A DNA stretch of 64,000 nt from Rhizobium sp. BK196 (GCF_014193255.1 NZ_JACHZB010000005.1:367165-431164), one strand, 5' to 3'; shown: positions 55,428-63,907, counted from the stretch's first letter. Notes: generated by a model not told the origin, from the letters alone. Translations and numbers: made by a program.

Positions 55428-56453
55428 ATGAAGTACAAGCTCCTGTCCGCGGCTGTCGGCGCAGCAGTTTTCGCTCTTGGCGCTTCGGCCGCTTCGGCCA
55501 CAACTCTCGGAGACGTAAAAGCAAAAGGTTTTGTCCAGTGCGGCGTCAATACCGGCCTTGCCGGCTTTGCTGCTCCTGACGCGTCCGGCAACTGGTCGGG
55601 CTTCGATGTCGATTTCTGCCGCGCGGTTTCCGCTGCGGTGTTCGGCGATCCCAACAAGGTGAAGTTCACCCCTCTCAGCGCCGCCAATCGCTTCCCCGCC
55701 CTGCAGTCCGGTGAAATCGATGTTCTGGCCCGCAACACGACCTGGTCAATCAACCGCGATACGGCTCTCGGCCTGAACTTCCGTTACGTCAATTATTATG
55801 ACGGCCAGGGCTTCATGGTTCGCAAGAGCCTGAACGTCAAATCGGCGCTCGAGCTTTCCGGCGCGTCGGTTTGCGTTCAGTCAGGCACCACGACCGAGCT
55901 CAACCTCGCAGACTACTTCAAGGCCAACAACCTGCAGTACAATCCAGTGGTCTTCGAGAAGCTTGACGAAGTCAACGCCGCCTACGACTCTGGCCGTTGC
56001 GACGTTTATACGACAGACCAGTCGGGCCTCTATTCGCTGCGTCTGACGCTGAAGAACCCCGACGAGCACATGATCCTGCCGGAAATCATCTCCAAGGAGC
56101 CGCTCGCCCCGGCTGTCCGCCAAGGTGACGACCAGTGGTTCGATATCGTCAGCTGGGTCGGCTACGCGATGATCAATGCCGAAGAATTCGGCATCACGCA
56201 GACCAATGTCGACGAGATGAAGAACTCGCCTAACCCGGATATCAAGCGCTTCCTCGGCGTTGAAGCCGACACGAAGATCGGTACCGACCTCGGCCTGACC
56301 AACGACTGGGCCTACAACATCGTCAAGAACGTCGGCAACTATGGCGAAGTGTTCGAAAAGAACATCGGCCAGGGTAGCCAGCTGAAGATAGCGCGCGGCC
56401 TGAACGCACTCTGGAACAAGGGCGGCATCCAGTACGCTCCGCCGGTTCGCTGA
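55428..56453 (+). CDS. aapJ: General L-amino acid ABC transporter, periplasmic binding protein AapJ
   Basis: The 341-residue binding protein has a Sec signal (MKYKLLSAAVGAAVFALG, cleavage after ASA) and the ligand-binding core (GFVQCGVNTGLAGFAAPD, WSGFDVDFCRAVSAAVFGD, FTPLSAANRFPALQSGEID). Length and sequence fit rhizobial AapJ, the broad-specificity binding protein of AapJQMP. I use the ATG at 55428; a TTG three codons earlier is in frame. A stable hairpin follows the gene. Confidence 0.96.
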   Translation: MKYKLLSAAVGAAVFALGASAASATTLGDVKAKGFVQCGVNTGLAGFAAPDASGNWSGFDVDFCRAVSAAVFGDPNKVKFTPLSAANRFPALQSGEIDVLARNTTWSINRDTALGLNFRYVNYYDGQGFMVRKSLNVKSALELSGASVCVQSGTTTELNLADYFKANNLQYNPVVFEKLDEVNAAYDSGRCDVYTTDQSGLYSLRLTLKNPDEHMILPEIISKEPLAPAVRQGDDQWFDIVSWVGYAMINAEEFGITQTNVDEMKNSPNPDIKRFLGVEADTKIGTDLGLTNDWAYNIVKNVGNYGEVFEKNIGQGSQLKIARGLNALWNKGGIQYAPPVR

Positions 56454-56469
56454 TCAGACATGAAAAGCC

Positions 56470-56493
56470 GGAAAGGCGGATAACCGCCTTTCC
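56470..56493 (+). terminator. Perfect hairpin in the aapJ-aapQ spacer (partial terminator or 3' stabiliser)
   Basis: GGAAAGGCGG and CCGCCTTTCC form a 10-bp perfect stem with an ATAA loop, 16 bp after the aapJ stop. A pyrimidine run follows rather than a pure T-tract. Such hairpins between a binding-protein gene and its permease genes typically raise the binding-protein transcript level. Confidence 0.7.
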
Positions 56494-56530
56494 TCCTCCT
56501 ATAAAAAAGCTCCGAAAAGGAGCGCATAAC

Positions 56531-57751
56531 GTGGGGAATTGGCCAGGTATGACGCATCAGGTTGCGGGTTCGACACCTATAGCCAGGAGCGGCTGGAGCT
56601 TCCAGTCTGCCCTTTACGACCCGAAAATTCGGGGCATTTTTTTCCAAGCCCTTACCATTGTCTTGCTGGTCGCGCTGATCTGGTCGATTGCTCACAATAC
56701 GGCAGTCAATCTGGCGCGCGCGAACATTGCATCGGGTTTCGGCTTTCTGCACGGCCGCGCCGGCTTCGAAGTCGGCCAGTCGCTAATCCAGTATTCGAGT
56801 GATTCGACCTATGGCCGTGCGCTGCTCGTCGGCCTTCTGAACACGATCCTGATCGCTGTTACCGGCATCGTCACCGCGACGATCATCGGTTTCATCATCG
56901 GTATTGGGCGCCTGTCGCGGAACTGGCTTATTGCGAAGCTCTGCACGGTCTATGTAGAAGTCTTCCGCAACATTCCGCCGTTGCTCGTGATCTTCTTCTG
57001 GTATTCGGGCGTTCTGGCTATTCTGCCCAATGCCCGTGAGTCACTGCATCTGCCACTCGGATCGTATCTGAACAATCGTGGCCTCGCCTTCCCCAAGCCG
57101 ATCTTCGGCGACAGTTTCTGGCTGGTCGGTATTGCTTTCGTGGTCGCGATCATCGCCACTATCGTCACTGCCCGGTGGGCGCATCGGCGGCAGGCGGCGA
57201 CAGGTCAGCCGTTCCATACGATTTGGGTTTCGATAGGTCTCATCATCGGCCTGCCGCTCATTGCCTTCTTCGTCCTAGGTGCACCGCTTACCTTCGACTT
57301 CCCGGTTGCCGGCAAGTTCAATTTGACCGGCGGCTCGGTGGTCGGCCCGGAATTCATGTCGCTTTTCCTGGCGCTTTCCTTCTATACGGCTGCATTTATC
57401 GCAGAAATCGTGCGCTCCGGCATCCGCGGTGTGCCGAAAGGGCAGACAGAGGCCGCAGCAGCACTCGGCCTGCATCCCTCGGCGATCACACGGCTGGTCG
57501 TCATTCCACAGGCTTTTCGCATCATCATTCCGCCGCTGAGCAGCCAATATCTGAACCTCACCAAGAACTCGTCGCTGGCGATCGCCATCGGCTTTGCCGA
57601 TCTCGTCGCCGTCGGCAGCACGACACTCAACCAGACCGGTCAGTCCGTCGAGGTGATCCTGATCTGGATGGTCATCTATCTCGCCATCAGCATCGTGACC
57701 TCCCTGCTAATGAACTGGTTCAACGCCAAGATGGCCCTGGTGGAGAGATAA
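56531..57751 (+). CDS. aapQ: General L-amino acid ABC transporter, permease AapQ
   Basis: The 406-residue inner-membrane permease has the N-terminal GWSFQSALYDPKIRGIFFQAL, several hydrophobic segments, and the EAA loop (GQTEAAAALGLHPSAITRLVVIPQ) that contacts the ATPase. The GTG at 56531 has AAGGAG 8 bp upstream; the ATG at 56549 (MTHQVAGSTP) is an alternative and gives 400 residues. It lies 1 bp before aapM. Confidence 0.94.
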   Translation: MGNWPGMTHQVAGSTPIARSGWSFQSALYDPKIRGIFFQALTIVLLVALIWSIAHNTAVNLARANIASGFGFLHGRAGFEVGQSLIQYSSDSTYGRALLVGLLNTILIAVTGIVTATIIGFIIGIGRLSRNWLIAKLCTVYVEVFRNIPPLLVIFFWYSGVLAILPNARESLHLPLGSYLNNRGLAFPKPIFGDSFWLVGIAFVVAIIATIVTARWAHRRQAATGQPFHTIWVSIGLIIGLPLIAFFVLGAPLTFDFPVAGKFNLTGGSVVGPEFMSLFLALSFYTAAFIAEIVRSGIRGVPKGQTEAAAALGLHPSAITRLVVIPQAFRIIIPPLSSQYLNLTKNSSLAIAIGFADLVAVGSTTLNQTGQSVEVILIWMVIYLAISIVTSLLMNWFNAKMALVER

Positions 57752-57752
57752 G

Positions 57753-58898
57753 ATGAGCGATAGTTTCGTCAGGAGCGCTATGCTGGCGCAGGAACCGCCA
57801 CCGCCGGGAGAAAAGGGCGCTGCCGCCTGGATACGCCGCAACCTGCTTGCGACGCCCAAGGATATTGTCCTCACCCTGCTGGCAGTGGCCTTCCTCGCCT
57901 GGGCTCTGCCGCATGCCATCAACTGGCTGTTCGTGCAGGCGGTCTGGACCGGCCCGGACCGCACCTTCTGCGCCACAACGGTTCAAGGCGGCATCCAGCC
58001 TGACGGCTGGAGCGGCGCCTGCTGGGCCTTCGTCAACGCCAAGTTTGACCAGATCATCTATGGGGGTTACCCTATCGACGAGCGGTGGCGGCCGACGCTG
58101 GTCGGCATTCTCTTCGTACTCCTCCTGGTACCGATGCTCATCCCTTCGGTGCCGAGCAAAGGGCTGAATGCGATCCTGCTCTTCATCGTGCTACCGATCG
58201 TCTCCTTCTTTCTGCTCTACGGCGGCTTCGGCCTCGAAATCGTCGAGACTCCCCGCTGGGGCGGACTGATGGTGACGTTGGTGCTGTCCTTCGTCGGCAT
58301 CGCGGCCTCTTTCCCGCTCGGCATTCTCCTGGCACTCGGCAGACGCTCGCATATGCCGGTCATCCGCATGGTGAGTGTCATCTTCATCGAGGTCGTACGT
58401 GGAGTGCCGCTGATCACGGTGCTCTTCATGGCCAGCGTCGTGCTGCCGCTCTTCCTGCCGGCAGGCTGGACCGTTGACAAACTGCTGCGCGCGATCGTGG
58501 GTGTATCGATATTTGCCTCCGCCTATATGGCTGAAGTCATCCGAGGCGGCCTGCAAGCAATTCCGAAAGGTCAGTTCGAAGGCGCCGATTCGCTTGGCCT
58601 CGGCTACTGGCAGAAGATGCGGCTGATCATCTTGCCGCAGGCGATCAAGCTGGTCATCCCCGGCATCGTCAACACCTTCATCGGCATGTTCAAGGATACC
58701 TCGCTGGTGTCGATCATCAGCATGTACGACCTGCTCGGCATCGTTCGCTTTCTCTTCATCGATCCGAACTGGGCAACGGCGGTAACGCCGTTAACCGGGC
58801 TGATTTTCGCCGGCTTCGTCTTCTGGCTTTTCTGCTTCGGCATGTCACGTTATTCAGCGTTCATGGAACGCCATCTCGACACCGGCCACAAACGATAA
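57753..58898 (+). CDS. aapM: General L-amino acid ABC transporter, permease AapM
   Basis: The 381-residue permease is the second half of the AapQM pair. It has several hydrophobic segments, a long periplasmic loop (GPDRTFCATTVQGGIQPDGW region) and the C-terminal EAA loop (AIPKGQFEGADSLGLGYWQK, then LPQAIKLVIPG). It starts 1 bp after aapQ and ends 15 bp before aapP. Confidence 0.95.
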   Translation: MSDSFVRSAMLAQEPPPPGEKGAAAWIRRNLLATPKDIVLTLLAVAFLAWALPHAINWLFVQAVWTGPDRTFCATTVQGGIQPDGWSGACWAFVNAKFDQIIYGGYPIDERWRPTLVGILFVLLLVPMLIPSVPSKGLNAILLFIVLPIVSFFLLYGGFGLEIVETPRWGGLMVTLVLSFVGIAASFPLGILLALGRRSHMPVIRMVSVIFIEVVRGVPLITVLFMASVVLPLFLPAGWTVDKLLRAIVGVSIFASAYMAEVIRGGLQAIPKGQFEGADSLGLGYWQKMRLIILPQAIKLVIPGIVNTFIGMFKDTSLVSIISMYDLLGIVRFLFIDPNWATAVTPLTGLIFAGFVFWLFCFGMSRYSAFMERHLDTGHKR

Positions 58899-58913
58899 AA
58901 AGAGGAACATACA

Positions 58914-59687
58914 ATGGCAGAAGCCCTTAATAAGAAACTGACCGTGTCGGCGACCGACGTTGCCGTCGAGATCGTCAACATGAACAAGTGGTACGGTGAC
59001 TTCCACGTTCTTCGCGACATCAACTTGAAGGTCATGCGCGGCGAACGCATCGTCATCGCCGGCCCATCGGGCTCCGGCAAGTCGACGATGATCCGCTGCA
59101 TCAACCGTCTGGAAGAACACCAGAAGGGCCAGATCATCGTTGACGGCACGGAACTGACCAACGATCTCAAGAAAATCGATGAAGTGCGCCGCGAAGTCGG
59201 CATGGTATTCCAGCACTTCAACCTCTTCCCGCATCTGACGATCCTGGAAAACTGCACGCTGGCGCCGATCTGGGTGCGCAAGATGCCGAAAAAGCAGGCC
59301 GAAGAAGTGGCCATGCACTTCCTGAAGCGCGTCAAGATCCCCGAACAGGCCAACAAATATCCGGGGCAGCTATCGGGCGGCCAGCAGCAGCGTGTGGCGA
59401 TTGCCCGCTCGCTCTGCATGAACCCGAAGATCATGCTGTTCGACGAGCCGACCTCGGCGCTCGATCCGGAAATGATCAAGGAAGTGCTGGATACGATGGT
59501 GGGCCTTGCAGAAGAAGGCATGACCATGCTCTGCGTCACCCACGAAATGGGCTTTGCCCGCCAGGTCGCTAACCGCGTTATCTTCATGGACCAGGGCCAG
59601 ATCGTCGAACAGAATTCGCCGGCCGAGTTCTTCGACAATCCCCAGCACGAGCGCACCAAGCTGTTCCTCAGCCAGATCCTGCACTGA
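58914..59687 (+). CDS. aapP: General L-amino acid ABC transporter, ATP-binding protein AapP
   Basis: The 257-residue ATPase has Walker A GPSGSGKST, the Q-loop MVFQHFNLFPHLT, the signature LSGGQQQRVAIARSL, Walker B IMLFDEPTSALD and the H-loop VTHEMGFA. It powers AapJQM. A strong terminator follows the stop. Confidence 0.97.
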   Translation: MAEALNKKLTVSATDVAVEIVNMNKWYGDFHVLRDINLKVMRGERIVIAGPSGSGKSTMIRCINRLEEHQKGQIIVDGTELTNDLKKIDEVRREVGMVFQHFNLFPHLTILENCTLAPIWVRKMPKKQAEEVAMHFLKRVKIPEQANKYPGQLSGGQQQRVAIARSLCMNPKIMLFDEPTSALDPEMIKEVLDTMVGLAEEGMTMLCVTHEMGFARQVANRVIFMDQGQIVEQNSPAEFFDNPQHERTKLFLSQILH

Positions 59688-59707
59688 TCAGGCAGATATA
59701 ATATTCA

Positions 59708-59738
59708 AAAACCGCCGGCTGACTGCCGGCGGTTTTTT
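59708..59738 (+). terminator. Terminator of the aap operon
   Basis: ACCGCCGGC pairs perfectly with GCCGGCGGT around TGACT, followed by six Ts, 20 bp after aapP. The minus strand also has an A/T flank. Confidence 0.9.
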
Positions 59739-59947
59739 CCTGCGTCTAGCGGGGAGCCGTAGAGCGCAGCAATTCTCACAGCCCCGCGAGGCTAGAACGT
59801 CACCGCTGGGGATAGATACCGGCAGCGAATAAGCATCTTCTTCCGCTCATTGACGAAATTTTCCGGAATCGCTGGACCACCACTGCGGGCGTGGGGCGGC
59901 TGGACGCTGCCCACCAGCCGCAAATGCCCGTTGCAATCGTTGTCGCA

Positions 59948-60121
59948 TCAATTACTGCCGTCGTTCGGGCGAGACTTTCGCGCCTCGGTCGTGCTGGAAG
60001 AGGCTGTTTTGCCATCCGGTTGCTGGCCGAAATAGGTTCCGCCGAGATGTCCTCCGGCGCTGGTGTTTTCTACCTGCCGCTCTGTTTTCTTGCGAATGTC
60101 GTCTGCATTAGTCTTGCTCAT
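59948..60121 (-). CDS. Small hydrophilic protein of unknown function
   Basis: This 57-residue hydrophilic product (MSKTNADDIRKKTERQVENT, then SAGGHLGGTYFGQQPDG) has no hydrophobic segment. The ATG at 60121 has GGAG 6 bp upstream and an alternative ATG lies four codons earlier. The Lys/Arg/Glu-rich first half and Gly/Ser/Thr-rich second half suggest a disordered small protein. No family is recognised. The 209 bp between it and the aap terminator appear empty. Confidence 0.55.
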   Translation of the reverse strand: MSKTNADDIRKKTERQVENTSAGGHLGGTYFGQQPDGKTASSSTTEARKSRPNDGSN

Positions 60122-60309
60122 TTTGATCTCCATTGTCTGAAAAACGGACATCTGGACAACCGATGCAGGCCGATAGGGTTCCACAAAAGATAACCGCGGC
60201 AGCTTGGCGCAGGCCTCTCTGGGAACCAAAATGACGGCAAAGACTTTCTTGCCTTGGTTATGACAAAGCCGACGTTATATCCTTCCAGCGATATTCACAG
60301 GAGACGAAA

Positions 60310-60834
60310 ATGAAAAAGATACTCGCGACCACAATCGCCGCAGCCTCGTTGCTCCAGACCTTTGCCATGAGCGCCAGCGCGGCAGACCTGGTACGGACGG
60401 AGCCGCCGGTCGCTCCTGATGTAAGCGGGGGCGTGAAGATCGGTTATCTCGATTGCGAAATCGGCGGCGGCGTCGGCTATGTGCTCGGTTCTTCCAAGCA
60501 GATCGATTGCGTCTTCCAGCCTACGAGCCGGGGCGAATCGCCTGAACATTACAGCGGTGCTTTGCGCAAGTTCGGCGTGGATCTCGGTTTCACCACGCGT
60601 GGTCGCCTGCTTTGGGCCGTCTTCGCGCCGACAGCCGGTTATCATCGCGGTTCGTTGGCTGGCCTCTACCAGGGCGCGACCGCTGAAGCAACGCTCGTCG
60701 GCGGCCTCGGCACCAACGTGCTATTCGGCGGCACGTCCGGCTCGATCCATCTGCAGACGATCAGCGTGACCGGTCAGCTCGGCCTCAACGTTGCCGCAAC
60801 GGGCACGTCCATGACGCTGACACCCGAAGGCTAA
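60310..60834 (+). CDS. DUF992-family exported protein
   Basis: The 174-residue protein has a signal peptide (MKKILATTIAAASLLQTFAM, cleavage after ASA). The mature part, beginning near VKIGYLDCEIGGGVGYVLGS, matches the DUF992 type: two cysteines (YLDCEI, IDCVF), YSGALRKFGVDLGFTT and GLYQGATAEATLVGG. It is probably periplasmic. The function is unknown. Confidence 0.85.
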   Translation: MKKILATTIAAASLLQTFAMSASAADLVRTEPPVAPDVSGGVKIGYLDCEIGGGVGYVLGSSKQIDCVFQPTSRGESPEHYSGALRKFGVDLGFTTRGRLLWAVFAPTAGYHRGSLAGLYQGATAEATLVGGLGTNVLFGGTSGSIHLQTISVTGQLGLNVAATGTSMTLTPEG

Positions 60835-60855
60835 GTCGGCAAAATCGGAGAAATT

Positions 60856-60887
60856 GGGCTGGCCGCGCATTCAATGCCGGCCGGCCC
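60856..60887 (+). terminator. Hairpin after the DUF992 gene
   Basis: GGGCTGGCCG (60856-60865) pairs with CGGCCGGCCC (60878-60887) with one G-U; the loop has an inner GCAT/ATGC. A short TTATTCTGTT follows, so it is a moderate terminator. Confidence 0.65.
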
Positions 60888-61429
60888 TTATTCTGTTACT
60901 GAAATCATCGTCCACGGCGAGCAGAAGTCCGCGGTTCAGTTCAGGAAAACCCAAATCTTTGAATACAATTGCACCCCGACGTATACGTTCGGAGTCAAAT
61001 CCTGTGTATCCGGTTAGATTCTTCAAATTCGGTTGCCTAAAATGAGTCGGCTCTTGGCGTGACAGTCGAAGCCTCCGGACGCAAGAGCTGATAGTCATTT
61101 GCGCTCTGTATGCGAGGGTCATGATAAGAATGTCGGCTCCCGCCACCGTAACACACCACCCTACCGAAATCGTCCCTGGCAAAATCTCGCAACCGCCCCG
61201 TTCCAGGGATTGATACAGAAAGGCTTGCGCTTTGCCACCTGTATCGACCTTGAAACCGATTGGCATCGAACCTATCTTTTTCTCGCTCCCGGCAGGAGCA
61301 CGCCGCCCGTCAGTTGCGAAGCTGTTGACAGCACTGCCTTGGTGAAAAGTCGAACCCGTTCATGTTTTTGATCGGGCTCAAGAAGTGGTTGACGGGTGAC
61401 GCTTCAAAACGAGTCCGGGAGAAAAGAAC
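60888..61429. other. Intergenic stretch without a convincing gene
   Basis: About 540 bp between the DUF992 gene terminator and the DUF5623-like gene. Open frames exist on both strands (the longest 131 codons, minus) but none has a good Shine-Dalgarno, family motif or clear codon bias. It may be decayed accessory DNA. Confidence 0.45.
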
Positions 61430-62734
61430 ATGTCCGTCAACGACATCAGGCCCACCACAATCGAGGGCATCAAGCGCCTCGCGAAAACCATCTCCAAGCA
61501 GGACGACGTTGCCCATTCAGTGGGTCTTGATCGCGCATCGGTTCGAGCCGGTTTCTCAAACTACACCAACGCTCTGCGGACGCTACAAGCCTCAACGATC
61601 GTTCCGTCGTCACCCGTTTTCTTCACGTTCATCAGCGTTCGTTGGCGGAACCCGAAGACAAAGGCGAGTGGCACCGAGATCATCGAGGTTTCGCTGCCGA
61701 AGCCCCTCGACGAGATCATCGCAGCTCGCCAATACAAGCAGGCTCGCGGACTGGGATACTTTAATCGCTTGGCGTCCGACCTGATCCACTGCCAGAGGAA
61801 TATAGAAAGCGCGAATTCAGCTCTTGCCCTGGCGTGTAAAGCGGCGCGTACATTGCAGTTCATGGCTTCTACCGGACTTAGGCCGTCCTCAAAAAGCATG
61901 CCCATCAGGGGTGATTTTGGACGCGACCTCCCAGGAAGGGATCATGGCAGCAGCTGGTACGATCCCATCGAAAAGCGTTACCTTTTCGTCGATGAACCCT
62001 ACGCGGCAGCGGTAAAGGATCGGCAGCAGGAGCGCAGTGCATGGTCTCTCCGCAATCGCTGGGAAATTGCCAAGCCGCTCTGGGTTGGCATGTACTATCC
62101 GGAAGGCGGCAGTGAGCTTTATCTAATTTCGGATGGGCAGAAAGGCTTGCCACTGGGACCCGTTCTTTTGGCGCTGTCACGCATGCCCGCCCCTGTTGTA
62201 CCCGAAAATTGCAAACGGGTGACCATGACTGATGGCGAGTTGTTTCGGTCCCCCGGAGAGCTACGCGACGCAGAAGAAAAAGCTCAGAAAGCGAAAGAGA
62301 AGCGCGGTCCCCGGGCGACGGGCAATACCGTGCCGTACCGGATGGTGATGGCCTCTGGCCGGCGGCCGAAAGCAAAAATGGCTATCGCCACGCATCAGCG
62401 TGTCGGCCAATTGTTGAAGGATGTTATAAGTGCGACCCGGCAACGAGCCGGGATCGTCAACAGGCTCGCCTCCGTTCGTTCGGAACTGGATGATTGGGTC
62501 CAGCTTGAGTATGACGGTAACGCTCTGCCGGACGATGTATTCTTCGAACTCTACTATCATGAGCGCAACATTGTGCCCGATGATGAGGATGGTATCGCCG
62601 GACGCAGCCTTCACATCAAACGCTTGCAGGAAGCGATGGCGCTGATCGCGTCCTCTTATCCCGATTGCAAGCCAGTTCGCGGTCTGCTTCGAAAGCTCAA
62701 TCTTGCGCTTCAGTCTCTGACGAGTTGGAAGTGA
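61430..62734 (+). CDS. DUF5623-like accessory protein
   Basis: The 434-residue protein begins MSVNDIRPTTIEGIKRLAKT and continues DRASVRAGFSNYTNALRTL, which resembles the DUF5623 start (IKRLAKxI...AxxAGFxNxxxAxR). It has no signal or membrane segment. Later features are a tryptophan-rich middle (SAWSLRNRWEIAKPLWVGMY) and a strongly basic/charged stretch (EEKAQKAKEKRGPRATG, about residues 281-297). The function is unknown. It lies alone between the DUF992 gene and an insertion-sequence relic beside tRNA-Arg, which suggests acquired DNA. Codon use looks less GC-biased than the core genes. The family call is from memory of the motif and needs a search. Confidence 0.6.
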   Translation: MSVNDIRPTTIEGIKRLAKTISKQDDVAHSVGLDRASVRAGFSNYTNALRTLQASTIVPSSPVFFTFISVRWRNPKTKASGTEIIEVSLPKPLDEIIAARQYKQARGLGYFNRLASDLIHCQRNIESANSALALACKAARTLQFMASTGLRPSSKSMPIRGDFGRDLPGRDHGSSWYDPIEKRYLFVDEPYAAAVKDRQQERSAWSLRNRWEIAKPLWVGMYYPEGGSELYLISDGQKGLPLGPVLLALSRMPAPVVPENCKRVTMTDGELFRSPGELRDAEEKAQKAKEKRGPRATGNTVPYRMVMASGRRPKAKMAIATHQRVGQLLKDVISATRQRAGIVNRLASVRSELDDWVQLEYDGNALPDDVFFELYYHERNIVPDDEDGIAGRSLHIKRLQEAMALIASSYPDCKPVRGLLRKLNLALQSLTSWK

Positions 62735-62787
62735 ACTTCAGCGCGCCTCGGGGCATGACCTTGAGGCGCGCTCGGCACGAGGTGGTC

Positions 62788-62831
62788 ACCCATGTCTTAG
62801 GTACGTTCTGTTACCTATGTCTTCGGTATGG
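62788..62831 (-). mobile_element. Relic of an insertion-sequence end (IS481-like type)
   Basis: The 31-nt core 62788-62818 is the reverse complement of 63921-63951 with 24 of 31 identities, and the next 13 nt also show similarity. It contains two imperfect direct copies (62789-62805 and 62814-62830, 14 of 17 identical). It lies between the DUF5623-like gene and tRNA-Arg. No transposase is left. Confidence 0.6.
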
Positions 62832-62843
62832 ACAAGATAAAGA

Positions 62844-62920
62844 TGGCGACCCCTGCAGGACTCGAACCTGCGACCTGCTGCTTAGAAGGCAGCTGCTCTA
62901 TCCAGTTGAGCTAAGGGGCC
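62844..62920 (-). tRNA. tRNA-Arg (anticodon TCT)
   Basis: Read on the minus strand the 5' GGCCCCT pairs with AGGGGTC (one G-U). The anticodon arm GCTGC-CTTCTAA-GCAGC has loop anticodon TCT, and the T-arm contains GTTCGAGTC. The CCA end is encoded (62846-62844). The TCT anticodon reads AGA/AGG, rare codons in high-GC rhizobia. Confidence 0.95.
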
Positions 62921-62976
62921 GTTTCCATGTCGCGATCTCGCGGCATCAGGCATTTCCGTATCGAGCCGAAGACGGA

Positions 62977-63282
62977 TCAGTGCGTCCAGGGCTGGGTACG
63001 GGTATAGCGGAAATTGTCCGGGTAAGCGACGACCTGGCGTGCAGGTTCCTTGGGCGCGATCACGCGGTATTCGATGCCGTTGCGCTTGGCATAGGCTTCG
63101 GCAAGTTCCTGCGTTTCGAAGGTCAGCTTCAGCTGCTGCCGCATATCGCCTGAAGACGTGTAGCCCATGATCGGATCGATCTTGCGCGGCTGCTCCTGAT
63201 CGAACTCAAGCACCCAGAGATGAGTCTTGGCCTTGCCGGACTGCATTGCGGTCTTGGCCGGACGATAGATCTTAGCAGACAT
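62977..63282 (-). CDS. NDUFS4-like complex I accessory subunit (ETC complex I subunit family)
   Basis: The 101-residue protein (MSAKIYRPAKTAMQSGKAKT, then HLWVLEFDQ, PIMGYTSSGDMRQQLKLTF, ETQELAEAYAKRNGIEYRV and FRYTRTQPWTH) matches the alphaproteobacterial relative of mitochondrial NDUFS4 (18-kDa subunit). I choose the ATG at 63282; the longer open frame upstream lacks family sequence. It lies 57 bp upstream of tRNA-Arg on the same strand. Confidence 0.92.
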   Translation of the reverse strand: MSAKIYRPAKTAMQSGKAKTHLWVLEFDQEQPRKIDPIMGYTSSGDMRQQLKLTFETQELAEAYAKRNGIEYRVIAPKEPARQVVAYPDNFRYTRTQPWTH

Positions 63283-63646
63283 GACTGCGGCGCCTCCGAT
63301 ATGCGGGCAACGCCCGCCTTTCATAACCCAGCCTGGAATCAGGCTTGCTTCCACACCGAACATCGCAGGAAGAAGTGAATTTTGCTTATCCGCGAATCCC
63401 CGTTTTTTCAAGGGAAAAGCGCCGCTGCCACAGTATCGGTGGATCGATGAAACCGATTGTCGAACAGGGCGTTTATTGCACAGAGCGCTTAAAGCGCACC
63501 CTCGTAGCCGGGCGTGGATAAGCGGGCAATCCTGCCACACAATCCGAAATGTTTCGGATTGTTGCATGTTTTGATCGCTTTCTAATTGTTATGAGCGGCA
63601 TAGGCGACTACGATGTCTACTAACCGTTGTGATACGGGTGAGAGCT
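63283..63646. other. Intergenic region upstream of the NDUFS4-like gene
   Basis: 364 bp with no convincing gene. It contains the leader and promoter area of the NDUFS4-like gene and a strong inverted repeat (63539-63562). Confidence 0.5.
63539..63562. repeat. 24-nt inverted repeat (11-nt arms)
   Basis: ACAATCCGAAA pairs with TTTCGGATTGT around a central TG. The arms are perfect. It lies about 85 bp upstream of a possible small membrane-protein gene and 257 bp upstream of the NDUFS4-like start. There is no T-run, so an operator-like site is as likely as a hairpin. Confidence 0.6.
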
Positions 63647-63757
63647 ATGAGAACCTCTGCAGAATTCCATGCCATCATGATTGGAGCAAGCATCACTGCG
63701 TTTTTCTATGCAGTGATCAGCTATGCCCAGTATGTCGGCCTGCTTGCTCAGGGCTGA
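63647..63757 (+). CDS. Possible 36-residue membrane protein
   Basis: The frame reads MRTSAEFHAIMIGASITAFF, then YAVISYAQYVGLLAQG, with one hydrophobic segment (about 10-30). A GGTGAGAG stretch a few bases upstream is a plausible ribosome-binding site. The size is below usual cut-offs and no family is recognised, so the call is tentative. Confidence 0.4.
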   Translation: MRTSAEFHAIMIGASITAFFYAVISYAQYVGLLAQG

Positions 63758-63907
63758 ATCACAGACGCTTGAACAGGCGTGCTTTGCGACGTAAATAGCA
63801 CGTCACCATCTTCTTGAGCGAGAAACGTCCCGAGCAAAATCGCCGCTATAGCGACAGAGCATGGACAAGCGGCGTAGCCCATCTCGAATTGCGGAAAATA
63901 TTGGGTG

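Noticed and set aside
60871..61266. A 131-codon minus-strand frame as a gene
   Set aside because: It has no ribosome-binding site or recognisable motif and the composition is mixed. It may be decayed sequence but cannot be supported.
60888..62843. An attachment-site copy of the tRNA-Arg 3' end to the left of the tRNA gene
   Set aside because: I found only short chance matches of about 8 nt (for example near 61266) and no copy of the T-arm and acceptor end.
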